From NCBI RefSeq assembly GCF_018449725.1, contig NZ_JAAVVC010000001.1:372001-436000 (forward strand): a stretch of DNA of 64,000 bases. The letters run 5' to 3'. The DNA comes from Pseudomonas sp. dw_612. GTDB lineage: Bacteria > Pseudomonadota > Gammaproteobacteria > Pseudomonadales > Pseudomonadaceae. Positions 33,000 to 42,657 of the stretch are shown here, one piece after another (the first letter of the stretch is position 1; each line of letters opens with the position of its first letter). Both the position numbers and the translations under genes were made by a program. The notes under the pieces were generated by a model that was given only the letters and a program-made list of their open reading frames with translations, did no database searches and was not told the origin of the DNA.

Positions 33000-33683
33000 T
33001 CAGATGGGCGTCAGGCAACCTTCCTGCAAATGCAGGACGCGATCCATCTGGCGGGCCAGGTTCATGTCGTGGGTCACCACCAGGAACGCGGTGCGCATCG
33101 AGGTGCTGAGTTCCAGCATCAAATCCTGAATGCCTTGCGCGGTGTGGGAGTCGAGGTTGCCGGTCGGCTCGTCGAGCATCACCAGGCCCGGGTTGTTCAC
33201 CAGGGCACGCGCAATGGCCACACGTTGACGCTCGCCACCGGACAGTTCCGAAGGTTTGTGCTGCAGGCGATGCCCCAGCCCTACCCGCTCCAGCAACGCA
33301 GTGGCACGCTGGCGCGCTTCCGGGATCGCGGTCTTGCCGATCAGCAGCGGCATGCAGACGTTTTCCAGGGCGGTGAATTCCGGCAGCAAATGGTGGAACT
33401 GGTACACGAACCCGAGGGAACGGTTACGCAGCAAGCCACGATTTTTCTCGCTCAGGGCCGAGAGTTCTTCGCCATCGAGCCAGACGCTGCCCTTGGTCGG
33501 CGTATCGAGGCCACCCAGCAGGTTGAGCAAGGTACTTTTGCCCGAACCCGAGGTGCCGACGATCGCCACACGCTCACCCGGATGCAGTTCCAGTTGCAGA
33601 CCGGCCAACACTTGCACCGACTCCGGGCCTTCCTCGTAGGATTTGCCCAGGTTACGGCAGCTCAAGATTGCTTTTTCACTCAT
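33000..33683 (-). CDS. lolD: Lipoprotein-releasing ABC transporter ATPase LolD
   Basis: 227 residues from ATG 33683 ([19 protein letters not shown]); ATG 33698, overlapping the lolC stop as ATGAGTGA, is an equally possible start with a better GGAG site. Walker [11 protein letters not shown]-loop region [14 protein letters not shown] with the LolD-specific FHHLLPE, signature [15 protein letters not shown], Walker [13 protein letters not shown]-loop VVTHDMN. Powers release of lipoproteins from the inner membrane. Confidence 0.95.
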   Translation of the reverse strand: MSEKAILSCRNLGKSYEEGPESVQVLAGLQLELHPGERVAIVGTSGSGKSTLLNLLGGLDTPTKGSVWLDGEELSALSEKNRGLLRNRSLGFVYQFHHLLPEFTALENVCMPLLIGKTAIPEARQRATALLERVGLGHRLQHKPSELSGGERQRVAIARALVNNPGLVMLDEPTGNLDSHTAQGIQDLMLELSTSMRTAFLVVTHDMNLARQMDRVLHLQEGCLTPI

Positions 33684-33690
33684 GCCCGAC

Positions 33691-34941
33691 TCACTCATAA
33701 CGTAGCGCCTCCGCAGGCTGGGTGCGCGCGGCACGCCAGGCTGGATACAGGGTGGCGAGGAAACTCAGTACCAACGCGGCGGCGCAGACCATCAACACGT
33801 CCTGGCTCTGCACTTGCGACGGCAGGTAATCAATGAAGTACACGTCGGCGTTCAGGAATTTATGCCCGATCAAGCCTTCGAGGACCGAAATCGCGGCACT
33901 GACGTTCAACGCGGCGAAGATCCCGACCACAGCGCCGATCAGCGTCCCGACCACGCCAATGACCGTGCCCTGGACCATGAAGATCGCCATGATCGAACCC
34001 GGCGTCGCGCCAAGGGTGCGCAAAATCGCGATGTCGCCCTTCTTGTCGTTCACCACCATCACCAGCGTGGAGATGATGTTGAACGCAGCCACGGCGACGA
34101 TCAGCAGCAATAGCAGACCGATCATGGCTTTTTCCATGCGAATCGCCTGATACAGGTTGCCGTGGGTGCGGGTCCAGTCACGCGCGTAGTAATGGTCTTC
34201 GCCGAGTTGCTGGGCGAGGGTCCATGCCACGCGTGGCGCCTGGAACAGGTCGTCGAACTTTAGGCGGATGCCTTGGACCTGATCCGGTTTCCAGCGGTGC
34301 AACTTCGCCAGATCCTGCAGGTTGGTCACACCCAGGTAGCCGTCCAGTTCACCGGCGCCGACATGGAAGATGCCGACCACGGTAAAGCGTTTCATGCGCG
34401 GGAACATCCCGGCCGGAGTCACGGTGACTTCCGGCGCGACGAACGTCAGCTTGTCGCCGATGGCCGCGCCGAGCTTGGCCGCCGCCTTGTCACCGATGAC
34501 GATGCCAAAGCTGCCGGGAGTCAGGTCGTCGAGTTTGCCCTGCTGCATGAAGTTATCAATGATCGAGACCTGACGCTCCAGCGCCGGGTCGATGGCATTG
34601 AGCAACACCTTGGACACCTTACCGTTGTTGGTCAGCAGCCCCTGCATCTGGGTGAACGGCGCAACGGCCGTCACCTGCGGGTTCCGCTTGACCTTGGCGG
34701 CCAGACTTTGCCAATCGCTGATGGGTTCACCGGACTCGATGGTCGCGTGGGGCACCATGCCCAGCACGCGGGTGCGCATCTCATGATCGAAGCCGTTCAT
34801 GACCGACAGCACGACGATCATCACGACCACGCCGAGGGCGAGCCCGATCATTGAAGTCAGGGAAATGAACGACACAAAATGATTGCGACGCTTTGCACGG
34901 GTATAACGCGTGCCAATAAATACGAAGAGAGGTCTGAACAT
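33691..34941 (-). CDS. lolC: Lipoprotein-releasing ABC transporter permease LolC
   Basis: 416 residues, closely similar to the second permease at 31690 (same start [18 protein letters not shown] and same helix sequences such as [19 protein letters not shown]). The C-terminal QPAEALRYE is as in E. coli LolC. First gene of the lol operon; its stop overlaps lolD. The two permeases probably act as a heterodimer, and their likeness points to gene duplication. Confidence 0.92.
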   Translation of the reverse strand: MFRPLFVFIGTRYTRAKRRNHFVSFISLTSMIGLALGVVVMIVVLSVMNGFDHEMRTRVLGMVPHATIESGEPISDWQSLAAKVKRNPQVTAVAPFTQMQGLLTNNGKVSKVLLNAIDPALERQVSIIDNFMQQGKLDDLTPGSFGIVIGDKAAAKLGAAIGDKLTFVAPEVTVTPAGMFPRMKRFTVVGIFHVGAGELDGYLGVTNLQDLAKLHRWKPDQVQGIRLKFDDLFQAPRVAWTLAQQLGEDHYYARDWTRTHGNLYQAIRMEKAMIGLLLLLIVAVAAFNIISTLVMVVNDKKGDIAILRTLGATPGSIMAIFMVQGTVIGVVGTLIGAVVGIFAALNVSAAISVLEGLIGHKFLNADVYFIDYLPSQVQSQDVLMVCAAALVLSFLATLYPAWRAARTQPAEALRYE

Positions 34942-35035
34942 GTCGGGGCTTGTTCGGAGGGAAAAGGAACGTCCTTGTGGCGGGGGTCGATAACCAGCTT
35001 TACACTCAGACCACCGCCGCTACCATGGGTTCGCC

Positions 35036-35617
35036 ATGTCGACATTAGATGAAGAAGATCGCCGCGAATACTACCGTATCGAGGACACGATCGCACTGGA
35101 AATTCGGACCCTGTCCGCTCCCGAAGCCGCTGGCCAGGAAGTGTTGCAGGATGCTTCTCCCCTATTCAACCTGCTCAGCGAACTGCACCTGAGCGAATTC
35201 GAGTCGCAGCACCTGTTGCGCCAGATCAGTGAGCGCGACCGGGCGATTGCTGCATTCTTGAAGTCCCAGAACAAACGCATCGACCTGCTCAGCCAAGTGG
35301 TCGCCCTGACCGTGCTCGGGCAGATCGGCGAACCGCAACCGGTGATCATCTCCGAAGGCGGCATCGACTTTCAGCACCCGACGCCGATTGCGGTCGGCGC
35401 GCACCTGTCGGTCAAACTGGTCTTGATGCCGCAAGCGCTGGGTCTGTTGCTGCGGGCCAGGGTCACCCACTGCGACCGCAAGGGCGACGGCTACGACGTC
35501 GGTACCGAGTTCGAGTACCCGACCGATGCCCAACGCCAGTTGCTCGCCCGCTACATCTTGCAAAAGCAGGCCCAGGAACGACGTCTGGCCCGCGAACAAA
35601 ACGAATCAGGCATTTAA
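35036..35617 (+). CDS. Atypical PilZ-domain protein with N-terminal extension
   Basis: 193 residues. The N-terminus has RREYYRIEDTIALEI, like the RxxxR part of PilZ domains, followed by a helical stretch (about 45-90). The rest folds like a PilZ barrel (GGIDFQHPTPIAVGAHLSVKLVL through YDVGTEF). The second c-di-GMP motif is altered: IISEGG where D/NxSxxG is expected, so the first Asp/Asn is lost. Binding is therefore uncertain. Divergent from lolC; a glycerophosphodiesterase gene follows 13 bases downstream. Confidence 0.75.
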   Translation: MSTLDEEDRREYYRIEDTIALEIRTLSAPEAAGQEVLQDASPLFNLLSELHLSEFESQHLLRQISERDRAIAAFLKSQNKRIDLLSQVVALTVLGQIGEPQPVIISEGGIDFQHPTPIAVGAHLSVKLVLMPQALGLLLRARVTHCDRKGDGYDVGTEFEYPTDAQRQLLARYILQKQAQERRLAREQNESGI

Positions 35618-35630
35618 TTAAGGAAGAACC

Positions 35631-36353
35631 GTGACCCTCATCTACGGCCATCGCGGCGCCAAGGGCGAAGCACCGGAAAATACCCTGAGCAGTTTTCAGG
35701 AATGTCTCAAGCACGGCGTGCGCCGCTGCGAACTGGACCTGCACTTGTCCATGGACGGCGAGTTGATGGTCATCCATGACCCGACGCTCAAGCGCACCAC
35801 CGACCGGCGCGGCAAAGTGGTCGAGCACACCGCCAAGGATCTGGTGACCTACGACGCACGCAAGGGTGGTCCGGGCTGGATCAAGCCGTGCCCGATCCCG
35901 ACGCTGGAAGAACTGTTCGAGAAATGCGATTTCGAGCACTGGCAACTGGAAGTCAAAAGCGCTTCACGCACTCGCGCCGCGACCACTGTGCTGGCGATTC
36001 GTGAAATGGCGGTGCGTCACGGGCTGCTCGACAAAGTGACGATCACTTCAAGTTCCCGCGAAGTATTGAAAGCCGCGCTGGACCTGGTGCCGGACGTGTC
36101 CCGCGGATTGGTGGCCGAGTACGCCTGGCTCGACCCGCTGAAGGTCGCGCAAAGCTATGGCTGTGAGATTCTGGCGCTGAACTGGACCCTGTGTACGCCG
36201 GAACGCCTGCAGAAGGCGCAGCGTCAGGGGCTGCATGTGTCGGTATGGACAGTCAACGAGCCCGCGCTGATGCGCAGACTCGCCGACTTCGGCGTTGACA
36301 GCCTGATTACAGACTTTCCCGGTTTGGCCACTGCCACGCTCGAGAATTGCTGA
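35631..36353 (+). CDS. Cytoplasmic glycerophosphodiester phosphodiesterase
   Basis: 240 residues, GTG start with AAGGA upstream. GDPD TIM barrel: IYGHRGAKGEAPENTLSSF carries the catalytic His-Arg and Glu, and CELDLHLSMDGELMVIHDP the metal-binding Glu/Asp and second His. It ends VWTVNEPALMRRLADFGVDSLITDFPG. No signal peptide, so UgpQ-like rather than GlpQ-like. It hydrolyses glycerophosphodiesters to glycerol-3-phosphate and an alcohol. Cotranscribed with the PilZ gene. Confidence 0.92.
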   Translation: MTLIYGHRGAKGEAPENTLSSFQECLKHGVRRCELDLHLSMDGELMVIHDPTLKRTTDRRGKVVEHTAKDLVTYDARKGGPGWIKPCPIPTLEELFEKCDFEHWQLEVKSASRTRAATTVLAIREMAVRHGLLDKVTITSSSREVLKAALDLVPDVSRGLVAEYAWLDPLKVAQSYGCEILALNWTLCTPERLQKAQRQGLHVSVWTVNEPALMRRLADFGVDSLITDFPGLATATLENC

Positions 36354-36395
36354 AATCGGTCTCCCCGGCCGGCTCAGGCCACCGGCCGGAGCCGC

Positions 36396-37790
36396 TCAAA
36401 AAAGCCGGTTGAGGCCATCGTATGCCGCTACCCGATAGGCTTCGGCCATGGTCGGGTAGTTGAACGTCGTGTTGACGAAGTATTTCAGGGTGTTCAGTTC
36501 GCCCGGCTGGCTCATGATCGCCTGGCCAATGTGAACAATCTCCGACGCCTGATAGCCGAAGCAGTGAACGCCCAGCACTTCCAGGGTTTCACGGTGGAAC
36601 AGAATCTTCAGCATGCCCTGGGGCTCGCCGGCGATCTGCGCACGCGCCATGCTCTTGAAGAACGCCTTGCCCACTTCGTATGGCACTTTGGCCTGGGTCA
36701 GCTCTTGCTCGTTCTTGCCGATCGAGCTGATCTCCGGAATCGTGTAGATGCCGGTCGGCACGTCATTCACGAAGCGCCAGCTGTTGTTATCGACGATGCT
36801 GCCAGCGGCCGAACGGCCCTGGTCATGCGCGGCACTGGCCAGGCTCGGCCAGCCGATCACGTCGCCGGCGCCGTAAATGTTCGGTACGCAGGTGCGGTAG
36901 GCTTCGTCGACTTCGATCTGGCCACGGCTGTTGACCTTCACGCCGATGTTTTCCAGACCCAACTGATCGGTGTTGCCGGTCCGGCCGTTGCACCAGAGCA
37001 AGGCGTCGGCCTTGATCTTCTTGCCGGACTTGAGGTGCAGGATCACACCGTTGTCCACGCCTTCGACGCGGTCGTAGTCTTCGTTGTGGCGAACCGTAAT
37101 GTTGTTGTTGCTGAAGTGATAGCTCAGGGCCTGGGAAATTTCCGAGTCCAGGAAGCTCAGCAACTGACCGCGGTTGTCCACCAGCTCAACCAGCACACCC
37201 AGACCGCTGAAGATCGACGCGTATTCGCAACCGATCACGCCGGCGCCGTAAACAATGAGTTTGCGCGGGGTGTGGCCGAGGCTGAGGATGGTGTCGCTAT
37301 CGTAGATACGCGGGTGATGGAAATCGATGTCCGCCGGGCGATAAGGACGCGAGCCGGTGGCGATGATTATGTGCTTGGCCACCAGTTTCTCGACCACGCC
37401 GTTGGCGCACACCACTTCGATGGTTTGCTCGTCGGCGAAGCTGCCAGTGCCGAAGAATACGTCGACGCGGTTACGGGCGTAGTAGCCAGTGCGCGAGGCG
37501 ACTTGTTTGGAAATGACTTTTTCTGCGCTTTTCAGCACGTCCGGAAACGAGAACCAGCGCGGCTCACCAATGGCCCGGAACATCGGGTTGGTGTTGAACT
37601 GCATGATCTGCCGGACCGAGTGACGCAATGCCTTGGACGGGATGGTACCCAGGTGGGTGCAGTTGCCGCCGACCTGGCGACGGCTGTCGACCATCGCCAC
37701 CTTGCGTCCTGCTTTGGCGGCGTTCATTGCCGCGCCTTCTCCCGCCGGGCCGGAACCCAGCACCACCACGTCGTAGTTGTAGACAGCCAT
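36396..37790 (-). CDS. sthA: Soluble pyridine nucleotide transhydrogenase
   Basis: 464 residues, the standard size. FAD-binding [19 protein letters not shown], then [17 protein letters not shown]: only one Cys of the disulfide pair of related reductases is kept, as is normal for SthA. NAD(P)-binding [22 protein letters not shown] motif [14 protein letters not shown] and C-terminal dimer domain [20 protein letters not shown]. It transfers hydride between NADPH and NAD to balance the pools. Convergent with the GDPD gene. Confidence 0.97.
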   Translation of the reverse strand: MAVYNYDVVVLGSGPAGEGAAMNAAKAGRKVAMVDSRRQVGGNCTHLGTIPSKALRHSVRQIMQFNTNPMFRAIGEPRWFSFPDVLKSAEKVISKQVASRTGYYARNRVDVFFGTGSFADEQTIEVVCANGVVEKLVAKHIIIATGSRPYRPADIDFHHPRIYDSDTILSLGHTPRKLIVYGAGVIGCEYASIFSGLGVLVELVDNRGQLLSFLDSEISQALSYHFSNNNITVRHNEDYDRVEGVDNGVILHLKSGKKIKADALLWCNGRTGNTDQLGLENIGVKVNSRGQIEVDEAYRTCVPNIYGAGDVIGWPSLASAAHDQGRSAAGSIVDNNSWRFVNDVPTGIYTIPEISSIGKNEQELTQAKVPYEVGKAFFKSMARAQIAGEPQGMLKILFHRETLEVLGVHCFGYQASEIVHIGQAIMSQPGELNTLKYFVNTTFNYPTMAEAYRVAAYDGLNRLF

Positions 37791-37997
37791 GCGTACTCCT
37801 CAGAACAGGCCGCGGCGCCATCGGCACCTGCGGCTAAATCACGCCGATCTGCGGCGTGAAGGAACAATTTGGGGCCAGTGCAGAACCCGGACACAGTCTA
37901 TAGAAGCGTCAACGCCGCGCACATTAACCCTTGGTCGCGTCGTAGGCTACTTTTGCCTGCACTACAACGCCAGTCTTCAATGCTTGAATCGCCGTAA

Positions 37998-39011
37998 TCA
38001 TTCGGTTTTGCCGCCACTGAGACGCTCAAAAGCCTGATTGGTCCGTGTGACGAAACCTGTATCGGCACGAATCACAAAGAATGCACCGATGTTGTGTTTT
38101 TGTGCGTAGTCCCATCCACGTTCGGGGCCGAGAATCAGCAATAGGGTGGATAAGCCATCGGCCATCAGGGTTGAAGGATTTATTACCGTGACGGACGCCA
38201 GGTTGTGGGTAATCGGCACGCCGGTGCGGGCATCGAAGGTGTGGGAATAGCGGCGGCCGTTTTGCTCGAAATAGTTGCGGTAGTCACCAGAAGTGGACAC
38301 GCCGTAACCGTCGACGTTGATGATGCGTTCGGCCACTTGCTGGTCGTCCCGGGGTTCTTCCAGGGCGATCTTCCACGATGAACCATCGAGCTTCTTCCCG
38401 GCGGCCTTGAGCTCGCCAGTGGCTTCGGCGAGGTAGTTGTGGATGCCCATGCTGTCGAGTTTTGCGGCGATGGCGTCGACCGAGTAGCCGGCGGCGATGC
38501 TGTTGAAGTCGACTTCGACGGCGGCATCCTTGCACAGTTGATCGCCGTCGATACGCAGGTGCGTGTGGCCGACTCGCTGCATCGCGTTGGTGAGTGCCTC
38601 TGTGCTTGGGACTTCTTCTTCACGGGACTGTGGGCCGAAACCCCAGAGGTTCATCAGGGGTTCGACGGTCAGGTCGTAGGAGCCTTCGCTTTGTTGCGAC
38701 AGTTGCTCACCGACGCGGACCAATTCGAGGATCGGTGCGGGCATGGTCTGACAGCGATTGGCGGGCAAATCGTTGAAGCGCTCGATGTCCGAGTCGCTGC
38801 GGTAGGTGGACATTTGTTGGTCGACGTCGGCGAGGATTTTTTCGACTTCGATTTGTACGGCTTTCGGCGCGGGTAAACCCTGGGTTCGTACGTACTTGAT
38901 CGAATAGGTGCTGCCCATGGTCGGGCCGCCGAAGCTTTCCATGGAATCGCCGTTGTTGCAGCCGGATAGCGCAACGAACAGCAACAGGAAAAAACCCTTC
39001 TGCTTCACCAA
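37998..39011 (-). CDS. apbE: FAD:protein FMN transferase (ApbE), lipoprotein
   Basis: About 337 residues. No ATG lies next to the signal peptide; TTG 39011 has AGGGG eight bases upstream, with GTG 39008 or GTG 39017 as alternatives. Signal peptide with lipobox ALSGC. ApbE landmarks: PTMGSTYSIKYV, VDFNSIAAGYSVDAI, VDGYGVSTSGDYRNYFEQ and the metal site SHTFDARTGVPITHNLASVTV, then MADGLSTLLLILGPERG. It attaches FMN to Thr of NqrB/NqrC/RnfG-type proteins in the periplasm. The nqr genes usually beside it in Pseudomonas are not present here. Confidence 0.92.
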   Translation of the reverse strand: MVKQKGFFLLLFVALSGCNNGDSMESFGGPTMGSTYSIKYVRTQGLPAPKAVQIEVEKILADVDQQMSTYRSDSDIERFNDLPANRCQTMPAPILELVRVGEQLSQQSEGSYDLTVEPLMNLWGFGPQSREEEVPSTEALTNAMQRVGHTHLRIDGDQLCKDAAVEVDFNSIAAGYSVDAIAAKLDSMGIHNYLAEATGELKAAGKKLDGSSWKIALEEPRDDQQVAERIINVDGYGVSTSGDYRNYFEQNGRRYSHTFDARTGVPITHNLASVTVINPSTLMADGLSTLLLILGPERGWDYAQKHNIGAFFVIRADTGFVTRTNQAFERLSGGKTE

Positions 39012-39069
39012 TCTCACATCCCCTGAATGCCCTGACACAACGCCGAAGCTGGCCATTATGCGACACAAC

Positions 39070-39160
39070 TGTGGGAGCGGGCTTGCTCGCGAAGGCGGTG
39101 TGTCAGGCCACATTGATGTTGACTGACACGGCCTCTTCGCGAGCAAGCCCGCTCCCACAT
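39070..39160. repeat. REP doublet
   Basis: Inverted pair of GTGGGAGCGGGCTTGCTCGC units with a spacer carrying TGTTGACTGACACGGCC, just upstream of apbE and before tcuC. Confidence 0.92.
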
Positions 39161-39371
39161 TTTTAATCTGCGCTAATTCACTCCAGTCCGCGATTCATGC
39201 CGGCTAATGGCTATAACGTTTAAGCAGCAGCCTAACTAGTGGTTGCCTATCTATCTTCATACACATATCGTTACAAAACTGTTCGGCGCGTGCCTGCATG
39301 CTTTAAGCCGACAGCATGGAAGCGTCAAGACCAGGGATTTCCAATAAGACAGCCAAAGTGAGAGCGTTAAA

Positions 39372-40673
39372 ATGGCCTCGAATACGGGCAAAGGCAAAGC
39401 GATCTTTCGCGTTGTCAGCGGTAATTTTCTTGAGATGTTCGACTTTATGGTCTACGGCTTTTATGCCACGGCCATTGCGAAGACCTTCTTCCCTGCCGAC
39501 AGCGCATTCGCCTCCCTGATGCTGTCCCTGGCGACGTTCGGCGCCGGGTTCCTGATGCGCCCGCTGGGTGCGATTTTCCTCGGCGCCTACATCGACCGTC
39601 ATGGCCGTCGCAAAGGCCTGATCATCACCCTCGCCCTGATGGCTGCCGGTACGGTGCTGATTGCCTGCGTGCCGGGTTACGCCACCCTGGGCGTGGCCGC
39701 GCCGCTGATCGTGCTGTTCGGTCGCCTGCTGCAAGGTTTCTCGGCGGGCGTGGAACTGGGCGGTGTGTCGGTGTACCTGGCCGAAATTTCCACCCCGGGC
39801 CGCAAAGGCTTCTTCGTCAGTTGGCAGTCCGCCAGCCAACAAGCCGCCGTGGTATTCGCCGGTTTGCTCGGCGTGGGCTTGAACCACTGGCTCAGCCCGG
39901 AACAAATGGGCGACTGGGGCTGGCGCGTGCCGTTCCTGATCGGCTGCATGATCGTGCCGGTGATCTTCGTGATTCGTCGCTCCCTGGAAGAAACCCCGGA
40001 ATTCCAGGCACGCAAACATCGCCCGACCCTGCAGGAAATCATCCGCTCGGTCGGTCAGAACTTCGGCATCGTTATCGCCGGCATGGCGCTGGTGGTCATG
40101 ACCACCGTGTCGTTCTACCTGATCACCGCCTACACGCCGACCTTCGGTAAAGCCGAACTGCATCTGTCGGACCTGGATGCTTTGCTGGTGACCGTGTGCA
40201 TCGGCCTGTCGAACTTCTTCTGGCTGCCGGTGATGGGTTCGGTGTCCGACAAGATCGGACGTAAACCCTTACTGCTGGCGGCGACTATTCTGGCGATCCT
40301 CACCGCCTACCCTGCCCTGTCGTGGCTGGTGGCGAACCCGAGCTTCAGCCATCTGCTGATCGTCGAGTTGTGGTTGTCGTTCCTGTATGGCTCGTACAAC
40401 GGCGCCATGGTGGTGGCCCTGACCGAGATCATGCCGGTAGAAGTTCGTACGACCGGTTTCTCCCTGGCCTACAGCCTGGCGACTGCGACCTTCGGCGGTT
40501 TTACACCGGCGGCCTGCACCTACCTGATCCACGTACTGGACAACAAGGCTGCGCCGGGGATCTGGCTCAGTGGCGCGGCGGTGCTGGGTTTGATCGCGAC
40601 GCTGGTGTTGTTCCGGGGCAACAAGCATGAACTGCGGACTGCGCAAGCGGCTGTGGTTGGGGGCGCCCGTTAG
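39372..40673 (+). CDS. tcuC: MFS tricarboxylate/citrate-proton symporter, TcuC/CitA-like
   Basis: 433 residues with 12 membrane helices in MHS-family pattern. [19 protein letters not shown] in helix 1, the [13 protein letters not shown] loop motif after helix 2, [20 protein letters not shown] in helix 4 and [22 protein letters not shown] near the end are typical of citrate/tricarballylate symporters. The substrate is most likely citrate or a related tricarboxylate; related MHS members carry other organic acids. Single gene, flanked by REP elements. Confidence 0.83.
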   Translation: MASNTGKGKAIFRVVSGNFLEMFDFMVYGFYATAIAKTFFPADSAFASLMLSLATFGAGFLMRPLGAIFLGAYIDRHGRRKGLIITLALMAAGTVLIACVPGYATLGVAAPLIVLFGRLLQGFSAGVELGGVSVYLAEISTPGRKGFFVSWQSASQQAAVVFAGLLGVGLNHWLSPEQMGDWGWRVPFLIGCMIVPVIFVIRRSLEETPEFQARKHRPTLQEIIRSVGQNFGIVIAGMALVVMTTVSFYLITAYTPTFGKAELHLSDLDALLVTVCIGLSNFFWLPVMGSVSDKIGRKPLLLAATILAILTAYPALSWLVANPSFSHLLIVELWLSFLYGSYNGAMVVALTEIMPVEVRTTGFSLAYSLATATFGGFTPAACTYLIHVLDNKAAPGIWLSGAAVLGLIATLVLFRGNKHELRTAQAAVVGGAR

Positions 40674-40680
40674 ATCGCAT

Positions 40681-40737
40681 TCGCGAGCAAGCCCGCTCCC
40701 ACACTAATCCAATGTGGGAGCGGGCTTGCTCGCGAAG
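40681..40737. repeat. REP inverted pair
   Basis: Complement then direct REP units (TCGCGAGCAAGCCCGCTCCC and its reverse complement) separated by only about 14 bases, right after the tcuC stop. Confidence 0.92.
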
Positions 40738-40783
40738 AGGCCCGCCCAGGCAACTCAACCGCAACAGGCAGAGCGCACAAACA

Positions 40784-40813
40784 AAAACGCCCCGACCAAA
40801 GTCGGGGCGTTTT
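40784..40813 (-). terminator. Terminator of gap (bidirectional)
   Basis: Perfect 13-base stem AAAACGCCCCGAC / GTCGGGGCGTTTT with a four-base loop, 17 bases past the gap stop codon; the T run is present in both directions. Confidence 0.95.
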
Positions 40814-40829
40814 CATGTGCAGCTAACGC

Positions 40830-42278
40830 TTAGCGCGGGAACGCTGGCGGGTTGACCCCGGCCATGTCTTCCATCACGCGCACTACCTGGCAGCTGTAAC
40901 CGAATTCGTTGTCGTACCAAACGTACAGAACAACGCGGTTATCTTGGGTAATGGTCGCTTCAGCATCCACAACACCGGCGTGGCGCGAGCCAACGAAGTC
41001 GGTGGATACCACTTCCTGCGAATTGACGTAGTCGATCTGCTTATGCAGATCGGAGTGCAACGCCATGTAGCGCAGGTAATCGTTCATCTCTTCACGGGTG
41101 GCGGCTTTCTCAAGGTTCAGGTTGAGAATGGCCATCGACACATTAGGCGTCGGAACGCGGATCGCGTTACCGGTCAGCTTGCCGGCCAGTTCTGGCAGGG
41201 CCTTGGCAGCAGCGGTGGCAGCACCGGTCTCGGTGATCACCATGTTCAGCGCGGCGCTACGGCCACGGCGATCGCCCTTGTGGAAGTTGTCGATCAGGTT
41301 CTGGTCGTTGGTGTACGAGTGAACCGTTTCAACGTGACCGTTGACGATGCCGAACTTGTCGTTGACAGCCTTCAGCACCGGCACGATGGCGTTGGTGGTG
41401 CAGGACGCCGCGGAAACGATCTTGTCGTCAGCGGTGATTTCGCCGTGGTTGATGCCGTGAACGATGTTCTTCAGCTTGCCTTTGCCAGGCGCGGTCAGCA
41501 CAACGCGGTCGATACCCGGGCAAGCCAGGTGTTGGCCCAGGCCCTCGGCGTCACGCCATACACCGGTGTTGTCCACCAGCAGCGCGTCTTTGATGCCGTA
41601 CTGGGTGTAATCCACTTCAGTCGGGTTCTTCGCGTAGATAACCTGGATCAGGTTGCCGTTGGCGGTGATGGTGTTGTTGGCTTCATCAATGGTGATGGTG
41701 CCATCGAACGGACCATGAACCGAATCGCGACGCAGCAGGCTGGCGCGTTTGACCAGGTCGTTCTCGGCGCCCTTGCGGACCACGATGGCGCGCAGGCGCA
41801 GGCCGTCGCCACCACCGGTTTTCTCGATCAGGATACGCGCCAGCAGACGGCCGATACGACCGAAGCCGTACAGGACAACGTCGGTGCCTTTGCGTGCGGC
41901 AACGTTTTGCTGGCCAACCACATCGGCCAGTTCTTCACGGACGAACTGCTCGGCGGTACGGCCATTTCCTTCGGCCTTGAATTTGACCGCCAGCTTGCCC
42001 AGGTCAACCGAAGCGGCACCGAGTTTGAGCTCGCTCATGGCTTTGAGCAGCGGGAATGTTTCGTGGACGGACAGTTCGCTGTCATCGGACTGGCGATGGC
42101 GAGCGAAGCGGTGAGCTTTGAGAATCGCAATGACTGAACGATTGATCAGGCTGCGGCCATAGATCGAGCTCACCACGTTGTTATTGCGGTAGAGCTGACC
42201 GATAAGCGGAATCATCGCTTCTGCGAGTGCTTCACGGTCGATCCATTCACCAAGACACTGGTCGGGCTTCTGAGTCAC
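40830..42278 (-). CDS. gap: Long-form glyceraldehyde-3-phosphate dehydrogenase
   Basis: 482 residues from GTG 42278, chosen because GGAAGG lies five bases upstream; ATG 42293 is the alternative. Residues from about 128 on are GAPDH: VVLYGFGRIGRLLARIL as NAD-binding loop, SAASCTTNAIVPVLKA with the catalytic Cys293, GDRRGRSAALNMVITETGAA for phosphate binding, WYDNEFGYSCQVV near the end. The first roughly 125 residues (MIPLIGQLYRNNNVVSSIYG) are an extension absent from standard 330-residue GAPDH but known in one Pseudomonas paralogue. It may act mainly in gluconeogenesis (inference). Divergent from mfd. Confidence 0.92.
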   Translation of the reverse strand: MTQKPDQCLGEWIDREALAEAMIPLIGQLYRNNNVVSSIYGRSLINRSVIAILKAHRFARHRQSDDSELSVHETFPLLKAMSELKLGAASVDLGKLAVKFKAEGNGRTAEQFVREELADVVGQQNVAARKGTDVVLYGFGRIGRLLARILIEKTGGGDGLRLRAIVVRKGAENDLVKRASLLRRDSVHGPFDGTITIDEANNTITANGNLIQVIYAKNPTEVDYTQYGIKDALLVDNTGVWRDAEGLGQHLACPGIDRVVLTAPGKGKLKNIVHGINHGEITADDKIVSAASCTTNAIVPVLKAVNDKFGIVNGHVETVHSYTNDQNLIDNFHKGDRRGRSAALNMVITETGAATAAAKALPELAGKLTGNAIRVPTPNVSMAILNLNLEKAATREEMNDYLRYMALHSDLHKQIDYVNSQEVVSTDFVGSRHAGVVDAEATITQDNRVVLYVWYDNEFGYSCQVVRVMEDMAGVNPPAFPR

Positions 42279-42657
42279 GGGAACCTTCCACATATGTAGG
42301 GGCAGAAAAAAGGGGCTACATTATGCCGCCGAGTGCCTCTCGTAGCAATGCGCGCCTGTCGTACGAGCCGTAACAAATTTCCGTTCAAAAAAATTACGCC
42401 ATGCTGTAGCCCAGTAAATACGGGGCTTCCAGCGCAGTCAATTTTTTGGAGGTGGCGCTGCCTTGTCCGTAACCATCCGTAACACCTGTTCGTTTTGCCA
42501 CTACATAATCGGCAATTTTCAGCAAAAAACGGCTGGATTTTGTCTTTACCACTACATTTCGCCCAACCCGCGTAATAGACATATCTGCAACTGACAGCCG
42601 GCACCTGAGGCCGCTACAATTACCGACTTTGTCGCAACGCTTGGAGCTCAACCTTCC
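42279..42657. other. gap/mfd divergent intergenic region
   Basis: A 379-base gap that must hold both promoters. It is A/T-rich near 42370-42400 and carries several CACTACAT-like words (42497, 42550). No gene, terminator or recognisable operator was seen. Confidence 0.4.

Noticed and set aside
36361..36391. GC-rich hairpin as terminator between the GDPD gene and sthA
   Set aside because: The stem is plausible, but no T run follows on either strand, so it was not listed as a terminator.
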